Shown: positions 51,547 through 60,180 of the stretch, in pieces | Layout: every line of letters starts with the position of its first letter | Position numbering within the stretch: the first letter of the stretch is position 1 | Origin: an uncultured Veillonellaceae bacterium | Lineage (GTDB): Bacteria; Bacillota; Negativicutes; Veillonellales; Dialisteraceae | Direction of reading: 5' to 3' | Length of the DNA: 64,000 nt | Assembly (NCBI GenBank): GCA_958348245.1 | Contig: CATVYJ010000009.1 | Span: 11,835-75,834 of the forward strand | Made by a program: the position numbers and the translations under genes | The notes under the pieces: generated by a model | What the model saw: only the letters and a program-made list of their open reading frames with translations | Told to the model about the DNA's origin: nothing | The model's database searches: none

Positions 51547-54500
51547 ATGAAAAAGAAAATTTTGACAAAACAAATCGTACTGGCCCTCGCCATGGCCGGT
51601 TTATTCCCCATGGGACAGGCGTGGGCAGGATATTTTGTCGATGGAGAGACTCTACATGTAGATCAAAATTTGGATGCATATCGTAATGAAACAATTGAAG
51701 GAAAATATTTAGGGGATTTTAAAGAAATTCATATCACAACAAATAATGATTATGGGTTAAATACTTATAGCGGGCAATTTAATTTGCCTACTACAGATAT
51801 ATATATCAATGTTACAGGGGATAGTTCGCATGAAAATAGGGATGGAGTGAGTTTACGAAACTGGGGATCAACTTTTATTGCTAATAAATATGTGGCACAT
51901 ATTGATGCACCTATTTCTGATGCCTTGAATTTATCACGGGATTCGACAAATCTCTATGCAGAAATTAATGATTTAGATGTTACGGTTGAACGCGGACATG
52001 GGATTCGCGCAAATACTGCAAATAGTAATCACTCACCCGCAGATGATAATAATGTTAATCGTATTGTTGTTAATAATCATGCAAAAATTACAATCAATAG
52101 CAATAGAAATAGTGATATATCTACACCTACGGCTGTGTTTGCTGGAACAGATTATTGGCGCAAGGGGAAAGGAACAGCTATTGTTGATTTAAAAGGTTCT
52201 TCGGAAATTTATCTCAATGGGGAACATAATTATGGTATTTTCGCTGGACGTAATGGTAATATCAATGTGAATAATTTTACGATAATAGCGGAGAAAGATA
52301 ATTCTGTAGGTATTCGGGCCAGTGGGGAAAGTCTTAATTGGGGAGTTGATTTATCTCCGACAGTATGTGAAAGTACCGTAACGTTGTATGGGGCTAATAA
52401 TGTTATTACGATGAAAGGTGAAAATAGTCAGGCCATTTATGCTAAAGGTACAGACAAAAATGGAAACAGCAATACGGTAAAATCCGGTGAGAATGGAATT
52501 GGTTATCTTTGGGCAAAGGGAAATATTGCGGCAGAGGATTCCGGGGCAATTGTTTTGTCCATGAATAATGCAATGCCAGATGAAGCGAATCCGGATGAAA
52601 AGGTTTCCTTCTATTTGAACGGCGCGGCAATGGCGGCCAATGGTGGACGGACGGTTTTAACAAGTACATATGACAACTGGATTACTTCTTCCAATGTAGT
52701 TTATACAAGCGGCAGTGTCTTGAATCGGAAAAATGTTGTTTCCGCATTGTATGCGGATAATGGTACCGTTGAACTGTCAGGCGCTTCGAATGTCATCAGT
52801 TCGTCTTATGAAAATATGGGAGATAAGAATGGGGAACGCACCATATGGGCTCAAAACGGCGGTACGGTGAACATTTCCGGGCAGACTTCCATCACCGCAG
52901 GCAATGCGGATAGCGGAGATGGAAACAGCAAAGGCATCGCTGTCGTAGCGGGAACGGAAAATTGGGGAAGCGGAGAACCGGATTATGATATGGCAGATGA
53001 CCAGCGCAGCCATGTGAATATTACCTACAATGGCGCAAGCGCTGTGACCGGCGATCTTGTGGCAGGATACGGCGGAGCGGTCAATATCTCCATGAATCCA
53101 GTCAGCTCTTTGGATAACGGGGAGGAACAAACGTCTCATTCATTATTTTTGACTGGCAACGCTCTTGCCGGGAACGGCGGCATCCTGAATGTAGAACTCG
53201 GCAATGGCGGCCGATGGCAAGGCCGTGCGGACGATTATCAGGAAGCGGATGAAAAAAAGGGCATCACATTTTATAATCCGCAGTTCAGCAATCAGGTCAA
53301 TGTGGCAGGACAAGTGAATGTGAATCTTGGAACGGGTTCTTATTGGAATGTAACCGGACAGAGCTGGGCTACCAGTCTTACCGGTGAGAATAGTATCATT
53401 GATTTGCGCGGCAATGAGACGGGCGGTTATGCGCTTCATGTGGGAAAACTGGAAGGAAATAATCATTTCATTCTGAATTTGAATCATGATGAGCACGCTT
53501 TAAGCGATATGTTATATATTGCGGATACAGCAGGCAGCAGTGGTATCCAGACGGTGGAGTTTGCCAATATTGCCGGATGGGAGAATATGGAAAACGGAGA
53601 GACACTGCGTTTTGCAACGGTTAATGCGGATACCTCTGAACTTTCTTTTAAGAGCGGAAGTGCTACGAGCCTGGCCTATTTGCGAGGCCGCGGTGTCAGA
53701 AATATGGCATTTACCATCAGTAATGAGAGCGTGGATTATTCGGACGACAAAAAGGAAGAAAATGAAAGTTATAATGGAACAGAACTGGGAGATACAAAGC
53801 CGGGAAATGAACTGATTGAAGAAAATTACAATGAAGACAACAGTCTGAACTGGTTCCTTACGAAAGACAGCGCCGCAGATGAATTATCAGGCGCGGGACA
53901 GACCATCCTCTCCATGTCGAAGGTGAACTACTCCAACGCGGTGTACATGGACCGGCTGAACAAGCGCATGGGCGAGGCGCGGTACATCGAGGGGGACGAC
54001 GGCCTGTGGGTGCGTCTCCGTCATGACCGCATCGGCAAAGACGACGCCTTCCGCAGCATGAACACCATGTTTGAACTCGGGTACGACTGGCACGCGAAAG
54101 GCCAGAAAGACGGCGAGCACCGGCAGGGCGTGGCCTTCGACTATATGCGGGGCACCGCGGACTACAAGAACGTGGCCGGCGACGGGGACGTGCGCCGCGC
54201 GGGCGTGTGGCTCTATGATACGTGGCTCGGCGACAAGGGCCACTACTCGGACTACGTGGTGAAGTACGGCCGTCTCTCCAATGATTTCGACATCTACAGC
54301 GAACTGGGCGAAAAGATCAGCGGAGACTACGACAACGACGTATGGAGCGTGAGCGCGGAATACGGGCGGAAGAAAGACATCGGAAACGACTGGTACTTCG
54401 AACCGCAGGTGCAGGCGCAGTACGCTTATGTGACGAGCGCGGACTACACCACGAGCCAGGGAACGAAAGTGAACCTCGACTCCATCGACAGCCTCATCGG

Positions 54501-54786
54501 CCGCGCGGGCTTCCGGCTCGGGCGCGACACGAGCGAAGGGAACACGGTGTACTTCAAGGCGGACATCCTGCACGAATTCCTGGGAGACCAGAGCATCCGC
54601 GCCATGGACGCGACGGGGACGCTCTCCACGACGTACGAGAACGAAGGCACGTGGTACGACGTGGGCTTCGGCTTCGCGCACAAGATGGGGAAAGACAGCT
54701 ACGTTTTCCTCGACGTGGAGCACAGCTTCGGGAACGACAACGACGACACGTACCAGATCAATATCGGGCTGAACCGCGCGTTCTGA
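51547..54786 (+). CDS. Type Va autotransporter, beta-helical passenger plus beta-barrel
   Basis: 1079 residues from ATG 51547 (AAAGGA upstream); longer in-frame starts overlap the zinc-ribbon gene in another frame. Signal peptide 1-27 ending GQAWA. Passenger about 28-775: Asn/Gly/Ser/Thr-rich, repeated short strands (NGGTVNISGQTSITAGN; GGILNVELGNGGRW), typical of beta-helix adhesins with few Cys. Barrel about 790-1079: MSKVNYSNAVYMDRLNKRMGEARY, DDGLWVRLRHDRIGKDD, alternating aromatic strands and a terminal Phe (NIGLNRAF) for BAM-dependent outer membrane insertion. The passenger is AT-rich and the barrel GC-rich, with an abrupt change near 53885. Ligand or activity of the passenger unknown. 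Confidence 0.93.
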   Translation: MKKKILTKQIVLALAMAGLFPMGQAWAGYFVDGETLHVDQNLDAYRNETIEGKYLGDFKEIHITTNNDYGLNTYSGQFNLPTTDIYINVTGDSSHENRDGVSLRNWGSTFIANKYVAHIDAPISDALNLSRDSTNLYAEINDLDVTVERGHGIRANTANSNHSPADDNNVNRIVVNNHAKITINSNRNSDISTPTAVFAGTDYWRKGKGTAIVDLKGSSEIYLNGEHNYGIFAGRNGNINVNNFTIIAEKDNSVGIRASGESLNWGVDLSPTVCESTVTLYGANNVITMKGENSQAIYAKGTDKNGNSNTVKSGENGIGYLWAKGNIAAEDSGAIVLSMNNAMPDEANPDEKVSFYLNGAAMAANGGRTVLTSTYDNWITSSNVVYTSGSVLNRKNVVSALYADNGTVELSGASNVISSSYENMGDKNGERTIWAQNGGTVNISGQTSITAGNADSGDGNSKGIAVVAGTENWGSGEPDYDMADDQRSHVNITYNGASAVTGDLVAGYGGAVNISMNPVSSLDNGEEQTSHSLFLTGNALAGNGGILNVELGNGGRWQGRADDYQEADEKKGITFYNPQFSNQVNVAGQVNVNLGTGSYWNVTGQSWATSLTGENSIIDLRGNETGGYALHVGKLEGNNHFILNLNHDEHALSDMLYIADTAGSSGIQTVEFANIAGWENMENGETLRFATVNADTSELSFKSGSATSLAYLRGRGVRNMAFTISNESVDYSDDKKEENESYNGTELGDTKPGNELIEENYNEDNSLNWFLTKDSAADELSGAGQTILSMSKVNYSNAVYMDRLNKRMGEARYIEGDDGLWVRLRHDRIGKDDAFRSMNTMFELGYDWHAKGQKDGEHRQGVAFDYMRGTADYKNVAGDGDVRRAGVWLYDTWLGDKGHYSDYVVKYGRLSNDFDIYSELGEKISGDYDNDVWSVSAEYGRKKDIGNDWYFEPQVQAQYAYVTSADYTTSQGTKVNLDSIDSLIGRAGFRLGRDTSEGNTVYFKADILHEFLGDQSIRAMDATGTLSTTYENEGTWYDVGFGFAHKMGKDSYVFLDVEHSFGNDNDDTYQINIGLNRAF

Positions 54787-54797
54787 CGGAGAGAAAG

Positions 54798-54819
54798 AGA
54801 CCGGGAGACCGGTCTTTTT
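54798..54819 (+). terminator. Terminator of autotransporter gene
   Basis: AGACCGG / CCGGTCT stem, GAGA loop, T-tail. Confidence 0.9.
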
Positions 54820-54877
54820 CCGTGGGGCGCGCCCGGCGGCGTGCGCGGAGGCCCGGAGGATTTCCCGCGGGGGAGAA

Positions 54878-54906
54878 TTGACACGGGCGGGGGTGCGTCA
54901 TACAAT
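54878..54906 (+). promoter_or_regulatory. Promoter of aminotransferase gene
   Basis: TTGACA (54878-54883), 17 bp, TACAAT (54901-54906). It leaves a leader of about 130 nt (GC-rich, several short palindromes) before the ATG; no known riboswitch recognised. Confidence 0.85.
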
Positions 54907-55042
54907 AATAGCATTAAGGAAATCCCGGCGCGTGGATCGGCCCGGGCGGCATTCCCGGAGGCGGACTGCCGCGGGCGGCGTCCGGCACGATGGCAGGTGC
55001 TCAGGTTTTCCCGAAAAACTTGACATAAAGGAGAGATGTGTT

Positions 55043-56242
55043 ATGGCAATTCGTTTTTCCAGCACACTGGAAGCAATCAAGGGCTCGGACCTCGGTCCGC
55101 TGCTCGCGCTCACCGCAAAGCCGGAGGTCATTTCCTTTGCAGGCGGGCTTCCCGCTCCGGCCACGTTCCCGCTGAAGGAACTGACCGAATGCGCCATCAA
55201 AGTCCGTGAAGAAGACGGCGCGGGCGCCATGCAGTACGGCCCCTCCATGGGCTTCATGGGTCTCCGCCAGGCCATCGCCGACCGCATGAACCGCATGTAC
55301 GGTCCGATGGGCATGGACAAGGTGGACCCGCAGCACATCATGATTACCACGGGCTCCCAGCAGGGCCTCGATATGGTGGGCCGGGTCTTCCTGGACAAGG
55401 ACGACGTGGTGCTCATCGAAAGTCCGTCCTATCTGGGCGCGATCGGCGCGTTTGAACTGAACCAGCCGAAATTCGTGGAAGTGCCCACGGACGATCAGGG
55501 CATGATTCCGGAGGAACTGGAAAAGATCATCCAGACCACGGACCGGATCAAATTCATCTACGCCATCCCGAACTACCAGAACCCGACGGGCATCTGCTGG
55601 TCGCTGGAACGGCGCAAAGCGCTGATGGAACTGGCAACGAAGTATGAAATCCCCGTATTTGAAGACAATCCGTACGGCGATCTCCGCTTCGAGGGCGAGG
55701 AAATCCCGCCGCTCGTGTCCATGGACCCGAAGCATCTCGTGATGTATTCCGGTACGTTCTCCAAGACGCTCGCTCCGGGCATGCGCCTCGCATGGATCGT
55801 GGCGAACGACGAAATCATGGCGAAGCTCGACCTCGTGAAGGGCTCCACCGACCTGTCCACGCCGTGCGTCACCCAGCGGGAATGCGCCATGTACATGACC
55901 CATTATCCGTTTGAAGAACACATCAAGGACAACTGCAAACTCTACGCGAAGCGCCGCGACGCCATGTGCGAAGCGATCAAGAAGTATTTCCCGGAAAACG
56001 TGAAGTGCACCTATCCGCACGGCGGCCTCTTCCTCTGGGTGGAACTGCCGGAGGATATCGACGCGCGCAAGCTCTTCGCGGCGTGCATCGCGAACAACGT
56101 GGCGTACGTACCGGGCGACAGCTTCTTCCCGGCGTCCAAGAAGAAGAATTATTTCCGTCTGAACTTCTCCTACAACGACGTGGATGTCATCGAAGAAGGC
56201 ATCAAGCGTCTGGGCGAAGCGATCAAAAATTACAAAGCCTGA
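55043..56242 (+). CDS. PLP-dependent aminotransferase, class I/II (2-aminoadipate/LysN-like)
   Basis: 399 residues from ATG 55043 (AAGGAGAG eight bases upstream). Fold-type I aminotransferase: ISFAGGLPAPATFP at the N-terminus, MQYGPSMGFMGLRQAI, MITTGSQQGLDMVGRVF, YAIPNYQNPTG (PLP pyridine Asn and pocket), EDNPYGDLRF, PLP lysine in YSGTFSKTLAPGMRLAW (about residue 238) and the carboxylate-binding Arg in NYFRLNFSYND. This subgroup includes 2-aminoadipate/aromatic/branched-chain aminotransferases related to MocR C-terminal domains; no DNA-binding domain here. Exact amino acid not deducible. Confidence 0.92.
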   Translation: MAIRFSSTLEAIKGSDLGPLLALTAKPEVISFAGGLPAPATFPLKELTECAIKVREEDGAGAMQYGPSMGFMGLRQAIADRMNRMYGPMGMDKVDPQHIMITTGSQQGLDMVGRVFLDKDDVVLIESPSYLGAIGAFELNQPKFVEVPTDDQGMIPEELEKIIQTTDRIKFIYAIPNYQNPTGICWSLERRKALMELATKYEIPVFEDNPYGDLRFEGEEIPPLVSMDPKHLVMYSGTFSKTLAPGMRLAWIVANDEIMAKLDLVKGSTDLSTPCVTQRECAMYMTHYPFEEHIKDNCKLYAKRRDAMCEAIKKYFPENVKCTYPHGGLFLWVELPEDIDARKLFAACIANNVAYVPGDSFFPASKKKNYFRLNFSYNDVDVIEEGIKRLGEAIKNYKA

Positions 56243-56255
56243 CGGCATGAAAAAG

Positions 56256-56279
56256 GGCTCCCTGCGGGGAGCCTTTTCT
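56256..56279 (+). terminator. Terminator of aminotransferase gene
   Basis: GGCTCCC / GGGAGCC stem followed by TTTT. Confidence 0.85.
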
Positions 56280-56326
56280 GTTTCTGTGCGGGAGTTCCGG
56301 CGGCGCCGGGCCTGTCCCCGACGAAG

Positions 56327-56364
56327 GCATGAAAAAAGCGGACCGGAGGGTCCGTTTTTTCATG
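56327..56364. terminator. Bidirectional terminator overlapping end of arsR-type gene
   Basis: GCATGAAAAAAG-CGGACC / GGTCCGTTTTTTCATGC, near-perfect with one bulged G; its minus-strand arm includes the stop codon of the regulator gene. Confidence 0.85.
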
Positions 56365-56722
56365 CGCCCGGGCAGGCGATGCGCATCATGTGCTCGATCA
56401 TGTGATGGAGGGCCTGCGCGGTCTCGCTGCCGGCGGCGCGGTAGTATACTTCTTTGCCTTCGCGGCGGCTCACGATGAGGCCGCCCGCCTTGAGCTGGCG
56501 CAGGTGGTGGGAGACGGCGGGGCTCGACATGTCCATCATGGAGGACAGATTGATCACGCATTCTTCGCCGTGGCAGAGGAGCCAGAAGATGCGGAGGCGG
56601 CTCCCGTCTCCGAGCTGCCGGAAGATGTCCGCCACGGTCTGGAAGTTGTCCGGACTGGGCATGCGCTGCAATTCGTGTTCGATGGGCTGGCCGTGGTCGT
56701 GCGGCAGCTGGATATCCGCCAT
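56360..56722 (-). CDS. ArsR/SmtB family metal-responsive repressor
   Basis: 120 residues; AAAAGGAGG seven bases before the ATG. Winged helix: LGDGSRLRIFWLLCHGEECVINLSSMMDMSSPAVSHHLRQLKAGGLIVSRREGKEVYYR. The alpha-3 segment retains one Cys (EECV) and the alpha-5 helix is His-rich (ALHHMIEHM), as in zinc-sensing SmtB/CzrA-like members. It carries a His-containing N-terminus (LPHDHGQ). Probably represses the small HMA gene and P-ATPase at 59.9-62.2 kb, whose promoter holds a matching palindrome (59879-59894). Metal specificity is inference. Confidence 0.88.
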   Translation of the reverse strand: MADIQLPHDHGQPIEHELQRMPSPDNFQTVADIFRQLGDGSRLRIFWLLCHGEECVINLSSMMDMSSPAVSHHLRQLKAGGLIVSRREGKEVYYRAAGSETAQALHHMIEHMMRIACPGA

Positions 56723-56749
56723 AGGGGTCCCTCCTTTTTCTATTTCCCT

Positions 56750-56758
56750 ATTTTATCA
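56750..56758 (-). promoter_or_regulatory. Extended -10 of arsR-type gene
   Basis: Minus strand TGA followed by TAAAAT; no clear -35. Confidence 0.45.
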
Positions 56759-56784
56759 CAGGGGCGGGGAGGGGGAAAAGCGGC

Positions 56785-57057
56785 TCACGCGTTCAGGTCG
56801 GCCAGGCGCTCGAGGAGGCGCAGCGCTTCTTCCAAGCGGGGATTGGGCTCGTCCGTGTGGAGCCCTTCGGCGACGCAGCCCCGGATGTGGGCGCGGAGGA
56901 TCTCCTGATTGGCCCGGCGGATGATGGCTTCCGCCGCCATGAGCTGGTTGGAAATGTCCACGCAGTACCGGTCTTCGTCGATCATGCGGAGCACGCCGTC
57001 CAGCTGGCCCCGGGCGATGCGCACGGAGCGGGCGATGCGCTCTTTGTCCGCTTTCAT
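56785..57057 (-). CDS. csoR: Copper-sensing repressor CsoR
   Basis: 90 residues from ATG (complement of 57055-57057), overlapping the copA stop (ATGA). All-helical CsoR/RcnR family: RIARGQLDGVLRMIDEDRYCVDISNQLMAAEAII with copper ligands Cys32, His57 and Cys61, exactly the C-x24-H-x3-C spacing of Cu(I) sensors. Binds G/C-tract palindromes and is released by Cu(I). The palindrome at 59642-59662 before copA is the probable operator, giving autoregulation. Confidence 0.93.
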   Translation of the reverse strand: MKADKERIARSVRIARGQLDGVLRMIDEDRYCVDISNQLMAAEAIIRRANQEILRAHIRGCVAEGLHTDEPNPRLEEALRLLERLADLNA

Positions 57058-57269
57058 GCGGCGCGGACCGCTTTGACTTCGTAGCCCGCGCCGGTCACGG
57101 CCTGCACGAGGGCTTCGTCGGTGACGGCGCTTTCGCAGGTGACGGCCGCTTCGCCCGCCTCGAGGCTGACGGAGACGCCGGACACGCCGGGGACGGCGGA
57201 GAGGGCTTTGGTGACGTGCATGACGCAGTGCTGGCACATCATGCCTTCGATGGTGATGATTTTTTTCAT
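57054..57269 (-). CDS. Nested in-frame CopZ-like copper chaperone (candidate)
   Basis: Inside copA, AAAGGAGG (complement of 57277-57284) lies seven bases before an ATG at 57269 in the copA frame. Translation from there would give 71 residues: MKKIITIEGMMCQHCVMHV, with the Cu-binding M-x-C-x2-C, and a complete beta-alpha-beta-beta-alpha-beta HMA fold, ending at the copA stop. This is the size of free CopZ. The upstream linker is low-complexity and unlike a transporter domain. Either an old copZ gene fused in frame to copA while keeping its start, or one mRNA yields both a fused and a free chaperone. The ribosome site is seen; use of it is inference. Confidence 0.6.
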   Translation of the reverse strand: MKKIITIEGMMCQHCVMHVTKALSAVPGVSGVSVSLEAGEAAVTCESAVTDEALVQAVTGAGYEVKAVRAA

Positions 57270-59624
57270 GGGATGTCCTCCTTTGGTTTCTGAAAGGGAA
57301 GAGGTGGAAATAGAGGGGGCCGTCTCTGCCGGGGCGGGGGCGCTTTCCGATGCGGAGGCCGCCGCGCAGGAGGGGCGGAAGCGGCGCAGGCGGAGGGCGT
57401 TTGTCACGACGAAGACGGAGCTGAAGCTCATGGCGAGGGCGGCGATCATGGGATTGAGCCGCAGGCCGAAGGCGGCGTAGAAGCAGCCCGCCGCGACGGG
57501 GATGCCGAGGGCGTTGTAGAAGAAGGCCCAGAAGAGGTTCTGCCGGATATTGCGGATGACCGCCCGGGAGAGCTCCACCGCGCCCGCCGCGTCGAGGAGG
57601 TCGCTCCGCATGAGGACGATGTCCGCGGACTCCATGGCCACGTCCGTTCCCGCGCCGATGGCGATGCCCACGTCGGCCCGGGCGAGGGCGGGGGCGTCGT
57701 TGATGCCGTCGCCCACCATGGCGGTTTTCTTTCCTTCGGCCTGGAGGCGGCGGATCTCCGCTTCCTTGTCCTGGGGGCGCACATCTGCGATGACCCGGTC
57801 CACGCCCACTTCGCGCCCGATGGCTTCGGCGGTCTGCTTTTTGTCGCCCGTGAGGAGCACCACGTCCATGCCGAGCGCATGGAACGCGTCCACCGCGCGG
57901 CGGCTCGTGGGCTTCACTTCGTCCGCGCAGGCGATGAGCCCGAGGAGGCGGCCGTCCAGCGCGAAGAAGAGAGGCGTCCGGCCTTGCCGGGCGAGCGCTT
58001 CCGCGGCTTCGGCGGCGTCTTCGCAGGGGATGCCGTGGGCGTCCATGAGGGCGCGGTTTCCGCCGAGGGCGGGGCGGCCTTCGACGAGGGCGCGGAGGCC
58101 CTGTCCGGGGATTTCTTCAAACTGCGCTGCCGGAAGGGGGTGGACGCCCTGCCGCCCGGCTTCAGCCTGCACCGCCGACGCGAGGGGATGGGACGAGAGC
58201 GCTTCCAGAGAGGCCGCCGTGCGGAGGAGCGCCTCGGGGGGGACGCCGGGCTCGCAGCGGATGTCCGTCACGGCGGGGCGGCCCTGCGTGACGGTGCCGG
58301 TCTTGTCGAGCACCACGGTCCGCACGTCGTGCGCCGCTTCGAGGGCTTCCGCGGATTTCACGAGGATGCCGTGCCGCGCGCCGAGGCCGGTGCCCACCAT
58401 GATGGCCGTGGGCGTGGCCAGGCCGAGCGCGCACGGGCAGGACACGACGAGCACGGACACCGCCGTGGTGAGGGCGAATTCAAAGTCCGCGCCGAGGGCG
58501 AGCCACACCGCGGCGGAGAGGACGGCGACGGCGATGACCGCCGGGACGAAGACGCCCGCCACGCGGTCCGCGAGCTTCGCGATGGGCGCTTTCGAGCTGG
58601 TCGCTTCGTCCACGAGGCGGATGATCTGGGCAAGCGCGGTGTCGCTCCCCACTTTGTCCGCGCGCATCTTGAACCAGCCCGCGGTGCTCACCGTCGCGCC
58701 GGTCACCGCATCGCCGGGGCGCTTTGCCGCGGGCACGCTCTCGCCGGTCACGGCGGATTCGTCTACGGAGGCGCTGCCCTCGAGGACGACGCCGTCCGCG
58801 GGGATGGTCTCGCCGGAGCGCACCACCGCGATGTCTCCCGCGGCGAGCTCTTCTGCGGGGATGACCGTTTCCTGCCCGTCCCGGATGACGCGGGCCGTTT
58901 TCGGCGCGAGGTCGAGCAGGGCGTTCACCGCTTCCGACGTGCGCCCTTTCGCGCGGGCTTCGAGGAATTTGCCCAGCGTGATGAGCGTGAGGATGGTGCC
59001 CGCGCCGTCGAAGTAGAGCTCCCGCGAGAAGGCCTCCGCCGCGGAGAGGTCGCCCGCGCCGAGCGCGAAGGCGATGCGGTAGAGGGCGTACACGCTGTAC
59101 AGGACGGACGCGCCCGCGCCGAGCACCACGAGGGAGTCCATATTGGGCGCGCCGTGGACGAGCGTCTTCAGACCCTGATGGAAATACGTCCGGTTCAGGA
59201 AGAGAATGGGCAGGAGCAGCAGGAACTGGGTGAACGCGTAGGCCATGGCGTGGGACGGGCCGAGAAACGCATCGGGCAGCGGCCAGCCGAGCATGCGCCC
59301 CATGGCGAGGTAAAAGAGCGGTACGGCGAAAAGAAACGAGCCGACGGCGCGCTTCCGCATGGCGAGGTACGCCGCGCGCGCCGCGTCCGCCGGAGAAGGG
59401 CCCGCCGTCTTCGCCCCGCGGAGGGACGCGCCGTATCCCGCGTCCGCGACAGCCTGTATGATGCGCGCGCTCGTGAGCTGCGCCGGGTCGTACGAGACGG
59501 TCATGCTGTTTTTCAGCAGATTCACCGTCACCTCCTGCGCGCCGGGCAGGGCGGAGACGCTCTTTTCCACGCGGGCGGAGCACGCCGCGCAGCTCATGCC
59601 GGTCACGTTGTAGGTTTCCTTCAT
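57054..59624 (-). CDS. copA: Copper-exporting P1B-type ATPase CopA with C-terminal HMA domain
   Basis: 856 residues from ATG (complement of 59622-59624), AAAGGAGA six bases upstream; an upstream in-frame ATG lies across the operator. N-terminal HMA with GMSCAAC (Cys12, Cys15), eight predicted helices, TGES actuator, SCPCALGLATP metal site (about residue 394), DKTGT phosphorylation site (about 440), GDGINDAPALARADVG hinge. After the last helix comes a Ser/Ala/Pro/Glu linker (about 757-785) and a second HMA (EGMMCQHC). Cu(I) efflux from the cytoplasm. The C-terminal HMA has its own ribosome site and ATG in the same frame (see nested entry). Confidence 0.94.
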   Translation of the reverse strand: MKETYNVTGMSCAACSARVEKSVSALPGAQEVTVNLLKNSMTVSYDPAQLTSARIIQAVADAGYGASLRGAKTAGPSPADAARAAYLAMRKRAVGSFLFAVPLFYLAMGRMLGWPLPDAFLGPSHAMAYAFTQFLLLLPILFLNRTYFHQGLKTLVHGAPNMDSLVVLGAGASVLYSVYALYRIAFALGAGDLSAAEAFSRELYFDGAGTILTLITLGKFLEARAKGRTSEAVNALLDLAPKTARVIRDGQETVIPAEELAAGDIAVVRSGETIPADGVVLEGSASVDESAVTGESVPAAKRPGDAVTGATVSTAGWFKMRADKVGSDTALAQIIRLVDEATSSKAPIAKLADRVAGVFVPAVIAVAVLSAAVWLALGADFEFALTTAVSVLVVSCPCALGLATPTAIMVGTGLGARHGILVKSAEALEAAHDVRTVVLDKTGTVTQGRPAVTDIRCEPGVPPEALLRTAASLEALSSHPLASAVQAEAGRQGVHPLPAAQFEEIPGQGLRALVEGRPALGGNRALMDAHGIPCEDAAEAAEALARQGRTPLFFALDGRLLGLIACADEVKPTSRRAVDAFHALGMDVVLLTGDKKQTAEAIGREVGVDRVIADVRPQDKEAEIRRLQAEGKKTAMVGDGINDAPALARADVGIAIGAGTDVAMESADIVLMRSDLLDAAGAVELSRAVIRNIRQNLFWAFFYNALGIPVAAGCFYAAFGLRLNPMIAALAMSFSSVFVVTNALRLRRFRPSCAAASASESAPAPAETAPSISTSSLSETKGGHPMKKIITIEGMMCQHCVMHVTKALSAVPGVSGVSVSLEAGEAAVTCESAVTDEALVQAVTGAGYEVKAVRAA

Positions 59625-59641
59625 GGAAAATCTCCTTTCCG

Positions 59642-59662
59642 ACATACCCCCAGGGGGTGTGT
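59642..59662. promoter_or_regulatory. Candidate CsoR operator upstream of copA
   Basis: Imperfect 21-bp palindrome ACATACCCCC-A-GGGGGTGTGT, one non-Watson-Crick pair, lying just downstream of the copA -10 on the minus strand; G/C tracts flanked by AT match the CsoR-family type. Confidence 0.75.
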
Positions 59663-59670
59663 CTGCTTTC

Positions 59671-59699
59671 AATATACACCGCTCTCCGCCGTTTGTGAA
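59671..59699 (-). promoter_or_regulatory. copA-csoR promoter
   Basis: Minus strand TTCACA (59694-59699), 17 bp, TATATT (59671-59676). Confidence 0.75.
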
Positions 59700-59841
59700 G
59701 GAAGCGGGGAGAAGGAATGTTTCAGAAGAAGCGGGCAGGCGGGCCGCGCCTCTTCTCTGCGTTTATCATAGATGAAGAAGCAACGCGATTCAAGATGCCT
59801 GAAAAAATATTTAGCCATACAGAAAATTTTTGCAAAAAGGC

Positions 59842-59869
59842 TTGACGCCTGCGCCGGATGTGGTATGAT
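59842..59869 (+). promoter_or_regulatory. Promoter of small HMA gene
   Basis: TTGACG (59842-59847), 16 bp, TATGAT (59864-59869), with TGG before the -10. The operator-like palindrome follows at 59879. Confidence 0.75.
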
Positions 59870-59878
59870 AAGGACGAC

Positions 59879-59894
59879 AAGTAAACATTTACTT
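59879..59894. promoter_or_regulatory. Candidate ArsR/SmtB-type operator
   Basis: Perfect inverted repeat AAGTAAA-CA-TTTACTT over the transcription start of the small HMA gene; size and AT-rich character fit ArsR/SmtB repressors. Confidence 0.65.
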
Positions 59895-59928
59895 AATTGT
59901 TAAAGAAAACCGGAAAGGGGATTTCCAG

Positions 59929-60147
59929 ATGAAAAAATCGTACAAAATCGACGTGGACTGCGCGAACTGCGCGAACAAGATGGAAGCGGCGGCGCAGAAG
60001 ACGCCCGGCGTGAAGAACGCGGTGGTGAACTTCATGATGCTGAAGATGAACGTGGAGTTCGAAGAGGGCGCGGACCCGAAGGCGGTCATGCAGGAAGTAA
60101 AGAAGAACTGTAAGAAAGTGGAGTCCGACTGCGAGATCTACTGCTGA
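59929..60147 (+). CDS. Small heavy-metal-associated (HMA) domain protein
   Basis: 72 residues, preceded by AAAGGGGA. Ferredoxin-like HMA fold: SYKIDVDCANCANKMEAAAQKTPGVKNAVVNF; metal site CANC at residues 11-14 (D-C-A-N-C) rather than the copper-type M-x-C-x2-C. Two further Cys pairs near the end (NCKK, DCEIYC) could add ligands. The DCANC motif is typical of the N-terminal domains of Zn/Cd/Pb ATPases, and the ATPase gene 167 bp downstream lacks that domain, so this is probably its detached metal-binding partner. Expressed from its own operator-controlled promoter with a terminator after it. Confidence 0.88.
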   Translation: MKKSYKIDVDCANCANKMEAAAQKTPGVKNAVVNFMMLKMNVEFEEGADPKAVMQEVKKNCKKVESDCEIYC

Positions 60148-60153
60148 GGCAGG

Positions 60154-60180
60154 ACGCCGTCTGCGGGCGGCGTTTTATTT
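60154..60180 (+). terminator. Terminator after small HMA gene
   Basis: ACGCCG / CGGCGT stem, 8-nt loop, TTTATTT tail. Confidence 0.8.

Noticed and set aside
59625..59672. Longer N-terminus for CopA
   Set aside because: The added codons coincide with the CsoR-type palindrome and the transcription start; the ATG at 59624 has a good ribosome site.
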